A stretch of 16,026 nucleotides of DNA from Defluviicoccus sp. (GCA_028820945.1 JAPPHW010000389.1:17162-33187), one strand, 5' to 3'; positions 7,635 through 14,447 are shown, numbered from the stretch's first letter. A program made the numbers and translations. The notes: generated by a model not told the origin, from the sequence alone.

Positions 7635-8324
7635 TCAGCCCGTGTCCGCGGACGCGACTCCGATGCCGTGCTCCTCGAACACCCGAAGAAACACGTCCGG
7701 CTCCACCGCGCCGGGAACCGCCACCTTGCCGTCGAGGATGAAGCACGGAACGCCGGTGATGCCCGCGCCACGGGCCCGCATGTCCTCGCCGGTCACCTCG
7801 GCGCGCCCTTCGTCGCCCGCCAGCAGCTCGCGCGCCCCCGACTCGTCGTAGCCGGCCCCGGCTGCGACGCGCGCCAGCACCTCCGCGTCCCCCACGTCCT
7901 GCCCGCGCGCGAAGTAGGCGTCGAACAGCGCCTCGACCATCGGCGTCTGGCCCGTCGGCTGACCCGCAGCCCAGCGCACCAGCCGATGGGAATCGAGGGT
8001 GTTGGGAGTGCGCGGGATCGCGCTGAAGTCGAACGGAAGCGACTCGCGCGCGCCCTCGGCCATCACCCGGCCGTAGGTGGCGCGGGCGTTGTCGGCGCCG
8101 CCGAACTTCGCTTCGAGGTACGCCGTGCGGTCCATGCCCTCGGCCGGCATCGTCGGATTGAGCTGGAATGCGTGCCAGACCACTTCGGCTTCGAGGTCCG
8201 GACGCGCATCCAGCGTGCGCTCGAGCCGCCGCTTTCCGATCCAGCACCAAGGGCAGATGGTGTCGGAGAAGATGTCGATGCGCACCCGCGTGCGGCCGGT
8301 TGCGCCGGCGCCTGCGTCGTTCAT
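7635..8324 (-). CDS. DsbA family oxidoreductase, FrnE-like
   Basis: Encodes 229 aa with the 2-hydroxychromene isomerase/DsbA-like thioredoxin fold of the FrnE group. The active site ICPWCWIG gives the redox pair Cys24 and Cys27, and the cis-Pro loop appears as GITGVPCFILDGK near residue 195. Between them lies the helical insertion containing AFQLNPTMPAEGMDR, typical of FrnE. No signal peptide is visible, so it probably acts in the cytoplasm as a disulfide isomerase/oxidoreductase; FrnE of Deinococcus is a known member linked to stress tolerance. I chose the Met at 8324 because the sequence upstream in the same frame is arginine-rich and unlike the family. The gene is divergent from the DNA glycosylase, so a shared stress role is possible but not shown. 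Confidence 0.88.
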   Translation of the reverse strand: MNDAGAGATGRTRVRIDIFSDTICPWCWIGKRRLERTLDARPDLEAEVVWHAFQLNPTMPAEGMDRTAYLEAKFGGADNARATYGRVMAEGARESLPFDFSAIPRTPNTLDSHRLVRWAAGQPTGQTPMVEALFDAYFARGQDVGDAEVLARVAAGAGYDESGARELLAGDEGRAEVTGEDMRARGAGITGVPCFILDGKVAVPGAVEPDVFLRVFEEHGIGVASADTG

Positions 8325-8476
8325 CGGAACCGGCGCAGATACGCGCGGAAGCGACTGGTCACGGCGGATCTCCCCGAACTGCCGGCAACGGGCCGGACCG
8401 CGAGTCTCGCACGCGGCTCCGGCGCCAACAACGCAACACGGAGCAGCATCGGTGCCGGGACCAGCCACGCTACCAT
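8321..8476 (-). CDS. Candidate small ORF overlapping the start of the DsbA-like gene
   Basis: A 51-codon reading frame begins at an ATG at 8476 and its TGA overlaps the DsbA-like ATG (ATGA). The predicted peptide starts with a hydrophobic stretch (VAWLVPAPMLLRVALLAP) and continues arginine-rich, ending RAYLRRFR, like a tiny membrane-anchored peptide. There is no clear ribosome site and I recognise no family. In a GC-rich genome such frames arise by chance. The only positive sign is the overlap, which would allow translational coupling. Confidence 0.18.
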   Translation of the reverse strand: MVAWLVPAPMLLRVALLAPEPRARLAVRPVAGSSGRSAVTSRFRAYLRRFR

Positions 8477-8508
8477 GGCCGCGGCGAGGAAGCGGCGGGG
8501 GAACGAAC

Positions 8509-9345
8509 ATGCCGGAGTTGCCGGAGGTCGAACGTGGACGCAGGCTTGCCGAATCCGTGGCGGTCGGGCGGCGTATCGAGCACGTGTGGTGCGCGGACGA
8601 CGGGATCGTGTTCGACTTGGTCGCGCCGCGCGCATGGCGCCGCGCGCTGGAGGGCAAGCGGGTCGAGGCGGCACGGCGCTGGGGCAAGCAGCTCTGGCTC
8701 GATCTGAGCGCCCCGCCGCACCCGCTGTTCCACTTCGGGATGACCGGCGGGTTCAGGACCCCGGAGACGGCGCCGCTGCAGCTCAAGTCGGGGCCGCGGG
8801 AGGAGCCGGCGGCGTGGCCGCCCCGTTTCGCGAAGATCCGCATGCGCTTGGACGACGGTGGCGAGCTGGCGATGACCGACGGGCGCCGACTCGGCCGCAT
8901 CCTCCTGCGTGACGAGCCCGCGCGCGAGCCGCCCGTCGCCAGGCTCGGCTTCGACCCCCTGCTGGCGATGCCGGCGCCGAAGCGGTTCTCCGACATGCTG
9001 CGGGCGCGGTCCGCCAACGTGAAGTCGCTCCTGCTGGACCAGTCGTTCGCGGCCGGCGTGGGCAACTGGATCGCGGACGAGGTGCTCTACCAGGCCGGCA
9101 TCGATCCGCGGCGCCGGGCATCCTCGCTGACCGACGCGGAAGCGAGGCGCGTGCGAGCCAGGCTCGCCGCCATCGTCAGGCGCGCGGTCGGCGCGAACGC
9201 CGACGATTCGCTCTATCCGCGGTCATGGCTGTTCCACCGGCGCTGGGGCAGGCGCAGTGACGCGAGGACGGCGCGCGGCCAGCCGATCGAGCACGTGACG
9301 ATTGGAGGACGCACCACCGCGTGGGTGCCCGCGGCACAGCACTGA
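8509..9345 (+). CDS. Fpg/Nei family DNA glycosylase, zincless (plant/fungal FPG-like)
   Basis: Encodes 278 aa starting with the hallmark MPELPEVE: Pro2 acts as nucleophile in base removal and beta,delta-elimination, and Glu3 is catalytic. Lys60 in RRWGKQLWL corresponds to the conserved Lys57 of E. coli Fpg. The helix-two-turn-helix region is GVGNWIADEVLYQAGIDP (183-200). The C-terminus lacks the CxxC...CxxC zinc finger: the only Cys in the protein is Cys28. It ends instead in IGGRTTAWVPAAQH, whose Arg268 probably plays the role of the zinc-finger Arg. GNWIADEVLYQ and GGRTTA.VP match my memory of Arabidopsis FPG far better than E. coli Fpg. It should excise oxidised bases. A stable G-rich ribosome site (GGGGGA) precedes the ATG. 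The ORF is open further upstream, but the family N-terminus fixes the start. Confidence 0.93.
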   Translation: MPELPEVERGRRLAESVAVGRRIEHVWCADDGIVFDLVAPRAWRRALEGKRVEAARRWGKQLWLDLSAPPHPLFHFGMTGGFRTPETAPLQLKSGPREEPAAWPPRFAKIRMRLDDGGELAMTDGRRLGRILLRDEPAREPPVARLGFDPLLAMPAPKRFSDMLRARSANVKSLLLDQSFAAGVGNWIADEVLYQAGIDPRRRASSLTDAEARRVRARLAAIVRRAVGANADDSLYPRSWLFHRRWGRRSDARTARGQPIEHVTIGGRTTAWVPAAQH

Positions 9346-9498
9346 GCCGAACTTCTCCCGTCCCCCCCTGCGGCGACGGCTCGATGCGACGGAATCCTAC
9401 AAACCGCGCGCACTTGGCTGATTTACCCGCGTCCGCGTCGGGTGTCATGGTGGCGGCGCCTTCCGCTCCGGGGAAGCCCACGAAGGGGGTACCGCACG

Positions 9499-9936
9499 AT
9501 GCTCACACGTCAAGACTGGCTGCTGCTCGCGCTGTCGAAGTCCCCCGGCGGCGCGATGAGCCCCGTCCAGATCCAGAAGGCGATGTTCCTGTTCGGGCAG
9601 GAAGCCGTCGACGCGGTCGGCACGAACTTCTACTCGTTCCAGCCCTACGACTACGGGCCGTTCGACGCGGCGATCTACGCCGATCTGCGCCGAATGACGA
9701 GCCTGGGTCACGTCAGGGGAGAGTGGAACCCGGACCGAAGCTGGAAGACCTGGACGATCACCGAACCCGGCCGGAACGCCGCGCTCGCGCTGGAGAGCGA
9801 TGCGGACGCGCGGCTCGCCGATTACCTCGGCCGGGTGGTGAAGTGGGTCAGGAGGAAGTCGTTCCCGGAGCTGCTGCGCAGCGTGTACGCGGCGTATCCG
9901 GAGTTCGCGGTAAACAGCGTGTTCCGCGGTCCGTGA
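9499..9936 (+). CDS. Predicted winged-helix protein, partner of the downstream Ntn hydrolase
   Basis: Encodes 145 aa. MLTRQDWLLLALSKSPGGAM, then SPVQIQKAMFLFGQE, looks like the first helices of a winged-helix fold. FYSFQPYDYGPFDAAIYADL followed by LGHV and a KTWTITEPGR strand-turn fits the recognition helix and wing. The C-terminal part, YLGRVVKWVRRKSFPELLRS then VYAAYPEFAVNSVF, resembles a helical tail. The overall order recalls PadR-like or Panacea/DUF4065-like proteins, but I cannot assign it firmly to either. AAGGGGG lies 9 bases before the ATG. Its stop overlaps the GTG start of the next gene, implying co-translation. It could be a transcription regulator, an adaptor, or an antitoxin-like inhibitor of the hydrolase; none of these is proven. 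Confidence 0.78.
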   Translation: MLTRQDWLLLALSKSPGGAMSPVQIQKAMFLFGQEAVDAVGTNFYSFQPYDYGPFDAAIYADLRRMTSLGHVRGEWNPDRSWKTWTITEPGRNAALALESDADARLADYLGRVVKWVRRKSFPELLRSVYAAYPEFAVNSVFRGP

Positions 9937-10700
9937 CCGTCCTCGTCGGTATCCTGGCGAGCGACGGGGCGGCGATCGCCGCGGATCGCCAGGTCACGGT
10001 CGGGCACGTAGGACTTCCGATGCTCAAGATCGCGCCCATCGGCGGCGACAGCCTGATTGCGTCCAGCGGCTCCCTCGCGCTCGGGCAGAAGATTCGCTCG
10101 GTGTTCGAGACCCACCACACCGAGCTCAAGGCCCGCCCCTACGCCGAGCACCTGCCTGCGATGGAGCAGGCGATCCGCGTTGTCGTCACGCCGACGCTCC
10201 AGATGGCGGAGAAGACGAGGTACGTCATTCCCGGCGCCGAGAACAACGCGCTGGCCTGCTCGCTCGCGTGCATCCCGTTCGCCGACGGCCTTCGCCTGTG
10301 TCACGTGGACTGGGACGGCTCCATCTACTGCCTGAACGAGAACCTCCCCTACGTGACCGCCGGCTCCGGAAAGATCAACGCCGACCCCTTCATCCGGTTC
10401 ATCTGGGACGTGTTCTGGCCCCAGCCGGGCCACCTACCGCCGCTGCGCGAGGCGATCTTCGCCGCTTACTGGACCGTGCAGATGAACATCGAGTACCAGT
10501 CGACGGGCGTAGGCATCGGCGTCGACGTGTGGACGGTGAACCGCAATGCGGACGGGAGCCATGTCGCCGCGGAGACGGACTCGACGCGGCTGGAGCCGTC
10601 GGGGATGTTCATCGAGAGCATGAAGCAGGCCATGCGCGCACAGCGCGATCTCACCTTCCGCAACGGCGACCTTCCGGCGGAGATGCCGCCGAAGCTGTGA
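9933..10700 (+). CDS. Proteasome-like Ntn hydrolase (putative peptidase)
   Basis: Encodes 255 aa from a GTG that overlaps the previous stop (GTGA). The start is MTVLVGILASDGAAIAADRQ. After Met removal, Thr becomes residue 1, and Asp falls at mature position 17, the spacing seen in proteasome beta subunits and HslV. A Lys follows at mature 31 (MLKIAPIGG, near the usual Lys33). Further family-like parts are LIASSGSLALGQKIRS (a glycine-rich helix start), ACIPFADGLRLCHVDWDGSI (strand pair), VTAGSG (143-146, the Ser129 region) and EYQSTGVGIGVDVWTV (E-x-x-S, comparable to Asp166-x-x-Ser169). It is longer than HslV, with extra sequence around DVFWPQPGHLPP. No unfoldase gene adjoins. It should be an N-terminal nucleophile amidohydrolase or protease, probably cytoplasmic; the substrate is unknown. 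A longer upstream frame exists, but it overlaps the preceding gene and would bury the Thr. Confidence 0.82.
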   Translation: MTVLVGILASDGAAIAADRQVTVGHVGLPMLKIAPIGGDSLIASSGSLALGQKIRSVFETHHTELKARPYAEHLPAMEQAIRVVVTPTLQMAEKTRYVIPGAENNALACSLACIPFADGLRLCHVDWDGSIYCLNENLPYVTAGSGKINADPFIRFIWDVFWPQPGHLPPLREAIFAAYWTVQMNIEYQSTGVGIGVDVWTVNRNADGSHVAAETDSTRLEPSGMFIESMKQAMRAQRDLTFRNGDLPAEMPPKL

Positions 10701-10743
10701 CCAGCGAGGCTGCGCCTCGGACCGACAAGGCATGTGGTGCCTT

Positions 10744-10847
10744 TCCCGGGAGCGCGGGCATCTTGCCCGCTTCAACACACCGTCGGGCCTTCGGAACACC
10801 TGTGGGCCTTCGGCCCACTTGCGGGCGAGACGCCCGCGCTCCCGGGA
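10744..10847. repeat. REP-like nested inverted repeat
   Basis: The left arm (10744-10770) and right arm (10821-10847) are 27-bp inverted repeats differing at only two positions. Each arm is itself a hairpin (GCGGGC, five-base loop, GCCCGC in the left arm). The 50-bp centre contains a third hairpin, GTGGGCC-TTC-GGCCCAC (10802-10818), and the 10-mer GGGCCTTCGG twice (10785-10794 and 10804-10813). It lies between two convergent genes, 44 bp after the Ntn hydrolase stop. This architecture and position fit a dispersed extragenic palindromic element. The translated form (GILPA...RDARAP) is, from memory, a common junk peptide in environmental genomes, which supports a multi-copy repeat. It may also act as a bidirectional terminator. 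Confidence 0.75.
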
Positions 10848-10996
10848 CACCTCGCGCAAAACTCGGCTCAATCGTAGGGATGACGGCGCCTTGAGGCGTC
10901 CAGGCGCGCGCCGCCGCCGTGACGGATGGCGCAGTGTCACCGAGCGGCGCGCGACCGGAGCGGTTTCGGGTGCGGGCGGACGGCCGCCACGCGGAC

Positions 10997-12523
10997 TCAG
11001 GCCACGATCGCGCAGGCTCCGTCGCGTCTCGGATCACCGGCTCCCTCGACGCCCCGCGGGCCGGACGCGACGGTGTGCGCGCCCCCGAAGAACATGTTCG
11101 CCGTCTCCCACACCTGGTGCTCGGGCCACGCCTCCAGCACCGGGGCGATGCGCTCGGGGTCGAACCCGCCTTCGACGCTGAGGAACGAATCCTCGACGTG
11201 GATCCGCGGCGCGGCGACCGCATCCTCCACCTCCATCGCGAAGTCCACGAGATCGACCAGCACCTGGAGCAGCGCGGTGCGAATGCGGTTCGAACCCCCG
11301 GACCCGGTCGCGACCCGGCGACCGTCGCGCCAGGCGAGCGCGGTAGGCGCCATCATCGACGTCATGCGCTCGTCGGGTGTCCACCGATGAAACCCGCCCG
11401 GATTGAGATCGTCCTCGCCCAGCATGTTGTTCATGACGATGCCGGTTCCCGGAATCACGTAGCCCGACCCTTCGCCGTTGGAGACGGTTGCGCTCGCAAT
11501 GTTCCCCGCCGCGTCGATGACGCTTACGTGGGTGGTGCCCCGGAACGCGCGCGTGCGTCCCGCGACCTGCTCCCGCCAGCGCGCGACGGAGTCGGCGTCT
11601 AGGGATGCCAGCGCCGCGATGGAATGCTCGATGCGCGCCGCCGACGTCGCTTCCATCACCGCCGCGAGGAGCCCGAGGTGCGCGGCGGAGCCGAAGGGCC
11701 CGGCGCCGAAATCGTGAGCGCGGAGCATGTCGAGGCCGAATCCGATCAGGGCTCCACCGGACGACGGCGGCGGATTGGTGAGGACGCGCGCCCCGCGATA
11801 CTCCAGCGACAGGGGCTCACGCTTCTCGACCCGGTAGCCGGCGAGGTCACCCGCTTCGAGATGGCCGCCGGACACCAGGTCCGAGACGAGCGACGCGGCG
11901 ATCTCGCCCCGGTAGAACAGATCCGCGCCCTCGATGGCAATCGCCTCCAGGGCGTCCGCGATCATCGGGTTCACCAGGCGCTCGCCGGCACGCGCCAGCC
12001 GCTTCGGCGCCTCGACGCTCGAGAAAATCGAACGCGACGCCTCGCTCGCGCCGATGATCGCCTCCACCACGCCCTGCAGGTACGCCTGCATCCCGCTCAG
12101 TGCGACCCCTTCGGTGGCGTGCCGGCAGGCCGGCGCCACGAGCTCGCGCAGCGGAACCGTCGCGAGGTCGGCGTGGACCTCCGCGATCCCCCGAATCATG
12201 CCCGGCGTCGCCACCGTGCCCCGGCCGATGTGGAACTCCTGCCGGGTGGGGCCGAAGTCCGCCATCACCGGATAGAACTCGATGTCGTCGCCGGGACGGC
12301 GACGGCGCGGGGTCTGCACGAAGAAGTCGTACGTCCGGGGCCGTTCGCCCGCCGGCACCGCGAGCAGGAAGCCGCCTCCGCCGGGCGAGGAGAGCACCGG
12401 CTCGGCCACGAAGCTCGTCGCGAGCGCGGCGATGGCCGCGTCGTAGGCGTTGCCGCCCGCGCGGAGCACGTCCTCCGCGGCCCCGACGGTCAGCGCATGG
12501 CCGGCCGCGACGACGCTGCTCAT
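10997..12523 (-). CDS. Gamma-glutamyltransferase-like Ntn hydrolase
   Basis: Encodes 508 aa of the gamma-glutamyltranspeptidase family, which is made as one chain and self-cleaves into two subunits. The cleavage site and catalytic nucleophile are visible as FRG/TTHVSVIDAAGN, with Thr330 starting the small subunit. The large subunit begins with the conserved RAGGNAYDAAIAA and SPGGGGFLL. The small subunit carries IPGTGIVMNNML and the GSGGSNRIRTALLQ loop. The start at 12523 has AAGGAGGAGG upstream and gives the usual family N-terminus. There is no signal peptide, unlike E. coli GGT, so it should be cytoplasmic and may act on a gamma-glutamyl or other amide compound instead of secreted glutathione turnover. 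It lies downstream of the DUF4143 ATPase and overlaps a small bridging ORF by ATGA. Confidence 0.88.
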   Translation of the reverse strand: MSSVVAAGHALTVGAAEDVLRAGGNAYDAAIAALATSFVAEPVLSSPGGGGFLLAVPAGERPRTYDFFVQTPRRRRPGDDIEFYPVMADFGPTRQEFHIGRGTVATPGMIRGIAEVHADLATVPLRELVAPACRHATEGVALSGMQAYLQGVVEAIIGASEASRSIFSSVEAPKRLARAGERLVNPMIADALEAIAIEGADLFYRGEIAASLVSDLVSGGHLEAGDLAGYRVEKREPLSLEYRGARVLTNPPPSSGGALIGFGLDMLRAHDFGAGPFGSAAHLGLLAAVMEATSAARIEHSIAALASLDADSVARWREQVAGRTRAFRGTTHVSVIDAAGNIASATVSNGEGSGYVIPGTGIVMNNMLGEDDLNPGGFHRWTPDERMTSMMAPTALAWRDGRRVATGSGGSNRIRTALLQVLVDLVDFAMEVEDAVAAPRIHVEDSFLSVEGGFDPERIAPVLEAWPEHQVWETANMFFGGAHTVASGPRGVEGAGDPRRDGACAIVA

Positions 12524-12666
12524 CCTCGAACCTCCTCCTTGGGCCGTCCCGCCACGTGCTCGCATGTTTCGGCATCGGTCGCTCGTTCGCTCCCGATGGC
12601 GATCGCCCGCGAACCCTCGTCGAGACCCATGGCCCTGCGCAGCGCCTTCTCGCTGAAGTCGTTCAC
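12520..12666 (-). CDS. Small bridging ORF between ATPase and GGT genes, possible gene remnant
   Basis: A GTG at 12666 overlaps the stop of the DUF4143 ATPase (GTGA), and the TGA overlaps the GGT start (ATGA), leaving a 48-codon frame. It begins VNDFSEKALRRAMGLDEGSR and ends in PKEEVRG. No ribosome site of its own is evident apart from coupling. The first half loosely resembles the C-terminal end of nitroreductase or SagB-type flavoproteins, so it could be the tail of a gene displaced when the ATPase gene arrived. It could equally be a genuine small coupled gene or a chance frame. I do not recognise a family with confidence. Confidence 0.3.
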   Translation of the reverse strand: MNDFSEKALRRAMGLDEGSRAIAIGSERATDAETCEHVAGRPKEEVRG

Positions 12667-14003
12667 GGAGTCTCCCACAACCGGCGAATCGGCACGGCAT
12701 GAAGGCGATCGCCGAAGGGGATGCCAGCTTCGCCGTCATAGAGCACCACGCCATGCGCAAACCGGTCCCCGGCGGCGCTCGCCAGCTTGCGCAGCCCCTG
12801 GAAGTCCCGGCGGGTCACCGTCGCCGCCGCCTTGACCTCCACGCCCGCGACGGCTCGCGATCCAAGCTCGACGACGATATCCACCTCGACACCGTCCTTG
12901 TCGCGGAAGTGGAAGAACGAAATCGGCGCATCGTGCCAGCTCGCCTGCCTGCGCAGCTCCTGAAACGCGAATGTTTCCAGGAGCTGCCCCAGTAGCGCCC
13001 GATCGGCCTTGAGCGCCCCCGTATCCGCGCCAAGAAGCGCCGCGGCAAGGCCGGTATCGGCCACGTGCAGCTTCGGGCTCTTGACCAGACGACTCAGACG
13101 GTTGTTGTGCCAGGACGGAAGGCGTTCCAGCAGGAACAGCCTCTCCAGCAGCGTCACGTAGTCGCCGATTGTCGGGCGGCTGACCTGGAACGGTGCAGCA
13201 AGATCCGCGAGATTGAAGAGCCGGGCCGTCTGCGAGGCGGTGGCGCTCAGCAGCCTGGGCAGGATGTCGAGCGAACGTATGCGTGCCATGTCCCGCGCGT
13301 CGCGCTGGATCAACGCCTCGACATAGTCGCGGTACCAGCCGGCCTGGCGTCTGGCCGTCGGGCGCTTCAGCGCCGGAGCGAACCCTCCCGCGACGATTCT
13401 TTCGATGAGCCGATCGCCCAGTCGTTCAGCACGATGGACTGCGAATCCGTCTGCGAACAGCGCATGCAGGAATCCGGCCTCGGGAGGTGAAGCGGCCGAT
13501 CGAGCCGCCAGCTCGTACTGCGCCAACGGATGCAGCCGAACGACTTGCAGGCGACCCGCCAGGGACTCGGACAGTTGCGGGAGAAGCAGCACGTTGGTGG
13601 ATCCTGTGAGAACGAAGCGGCCCGGCACGCGGCGGCGATCCACTTCCACCTTGATGGCTTCGAACAGGTCCGGGATGCGCTGTATCTCGTCCAGAACCAC
13701 GCGCTCGGGCAGGTCTGCAACGAAGCCCAGGGGGTCGGCACGCGCACCTTCTCGCACCCCGGCATCGTCGAAGCTGATGTAGGTGTAGTCTCGATGCTGC
13801 GGGGACCCTCCCCAGTTCAGTCGATTGCCACCCCATGTGAGAGAGTCGCCACCCCACGTCAAGTAGTTCGGGGCGCAGGTGAACTGGGCAAGCGTCGTCT
13901 TGCCACATTGGCGCGGACCGTGAATCAGCACGACCGGCGAGTCTTCCAGCGCCTCCGCGAGTCGGCGCTCGATCGATCGAGGATAGAAGGTTGGTGCGGA
14001 CAT
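12663..14003 (-). CDS. AAA+ ATPase with C-terminal DUF4143 domain
   Basis: Encodes 446 aa of the widespread COG1373 family. Walker A is GPRQCGKTT (29-37), Walker B is RVVLDEIQR (101-109), and the FVLTGSTNVLLLPQLSESLA sensor segment follows. The C-terminal DUF4143 part contains a winged-helix-like stretch (ATASQTARLFNLADLAAPFQ, then VSRPTIGDYV) and a nuclease-like core with Asp375 and EVK at 389-391 (GVEVDIVVE ... GVEVK), reminiscent of PD-(D/E)XK folds. The cellular role of this family is not established. An unusual insertion, residues 47-66, consists of three WGG-containing heptads between the Walker A helix and the YTYISFDD strand. The Shine-Dalgarno signal is weak. The gene starts one base after a 23-bp repeat array. 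Confidence 0.9.
   Translation of the reverse strand: MSAPTFYPRSIERRLAEALEDSPVVLIHGPRQCGKTTLAQFTCAPNYLTWGGDSLTWGGNRLNWGGSPQHRDYTYISFDDAGVREGARADPLGFVADLPERVVLDEIQRIPDLFEAIKVEVDRRRVPGRFVLTGSTNVLLLPQLSESLAGRLQVVRLHPLAQYELAARSAASPPEAGFLHALFADGFAVHRAERLGDRLIERIVAGGFAPALKRPTARRQAGWYRDYVEALIQRDARDMARIRSLDILPRLLSATASQTARLFNLADLAAPFQVSRPTIGDYVTLLERLFLLERLPSWHNNRLSRLVKSPKLHVADTGLAAALLGADTGALKADRALLGQLLETFAFQELRRQASWHDAPISFFHFRDKDGVEVDIVVELGSRAVAGVEVKAAATVTRRDFQGLRKLASAAGDRFAHGVVLYDGEAGIPFGDRLHAVPIRRLWETP
13807..13869 (-). repeat. Three-unit 21-bp in-frame tandem repeat inside the ATPase gene
   Basis: Units at 13807-13827, 13828-13848 and 13849-13869 are each exactly 21 bp and share a CC(A/T)CCCCA core on the plus strand. 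They encode LTWGG-DS, LTWGG-NR and LNWGG-SP in tandem. The repeat adds whole heptapeptides without shifting frame. It sits in a surface loop, where related ATPases as I remember them run straight from the Walker A helix to the next strand. Confidence 0.85.
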
Positions 14004-14118
14004 CGGCTGATCGTAACGTTTTCTTTCGTCTGATTGGAAGGTTGTCTATCGGCCAGTTGAAAGTTTACTCGCCGGCTGATTGCAAAATCAGTTGGCGGCC
14101 GATCGAAAGATCCGCCGG
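14004..14118. repeat. Five-unit tandem array with an exact 23-bp period upstream of the ATPase gene
   Basis: A 13-base core of type CGGCTGATTGNAA begins at 14004, 14027, 14050, 14073 and 14096, exactly 23 bp apart. The cores read CGGCTGATCGTAA, CGTCTGATTGGAA, CGGCCAGTTGAAA, CGGCTGATTGCAA and CGGCCGATCGAAA. The remaining ten bases of each unit are poorly conserved. The first unit abuts the ATPase start codon at 14003. It may be a set of protein-binding sites controlling the ATPase, or a decayed minisatellite. Confidence 0.8.
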
Positions 14119-14416
14119 AAGCCGTCGTTCTCTCCGACGGTCGGCCATCGGACGCACCCCACATCGGGACAAACTCCCTGCCCGGCAACCGGCACATCCG
14201 GGACGTCGAGACGAGCGGAACGAGGGGCGTCTACCGACCGCTACCGCCGCGGCACTGTGCGCTGCGATCGAGGCCCTTCACGCGGTACCGCTCGCAATAG
14301 GAGATTCGCCCGAAGTCGGCCAGACCGTCTCCTTGCGCCGAGAATCACCACACCGGCGCACGCCGTCGCTCGACACTTGGACAATACGACCGGATCTGAC
14401 GTATCGGCGCGATAGC
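14119..14416. other. Intergenic stretch without a supported gene
   Basis: Lies between the repeat array and the leader of the double-AAA gene. I see a small hairpin at 14122-14140 (CCGTCG/CGACGG). A weak promoter-like pair on the plus strand, TGGACA at 14378-14383 and TATCGG at 14402-14407 with an 18-bp spacer, would start a transcript just before the hairpin at 14417. Short open frames on either strand show no family likeness. Confidence 0.4.
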
Positions 14417-14447
14417 CTCTCTCCGCACACTCCTTCCGGAGAGAGCC
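14417..14447 (+). promoter_or_regulatory. Hairpin covering the ribosome-binding site of the double-AAA gene
   Basis: CTCTCTCCG (14417-14425) pairs perfectly over 9 bp with CGGAGAGAG (14437-14445) across an 11-nt loop. The 3' arm contains the GGAGAG Shine-Dalgarno sequence, and the ATG follows two bases later at 14448. In the mRNA this fold would hide the ribosome site, so translation would need it to be opened by heat, a protein or a small RNA. Confidence 0.55.

Noticed and set aside
8077..8508. N-terminal extension of the DNA glycosylase upstream of MPELPEVE
   Set aside because: The catalytic Pro must be exposed after Met removal, so translation has to start at 8509; the upstream part is antisense to the DsbA-like gene.
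9321..9932. N-terminal extension of the Ntn hydrolase
   Set aside because: It overlaps the winged-helix gene in another frame and would put about 200 unrelated residues before the nucleophilic Thr.
14004..14118. The 23-bp array as a CRISPR
   Set aside because: The cores are short and diverged and the ten bases between them are too few to be spacers. No cas gene is in view.
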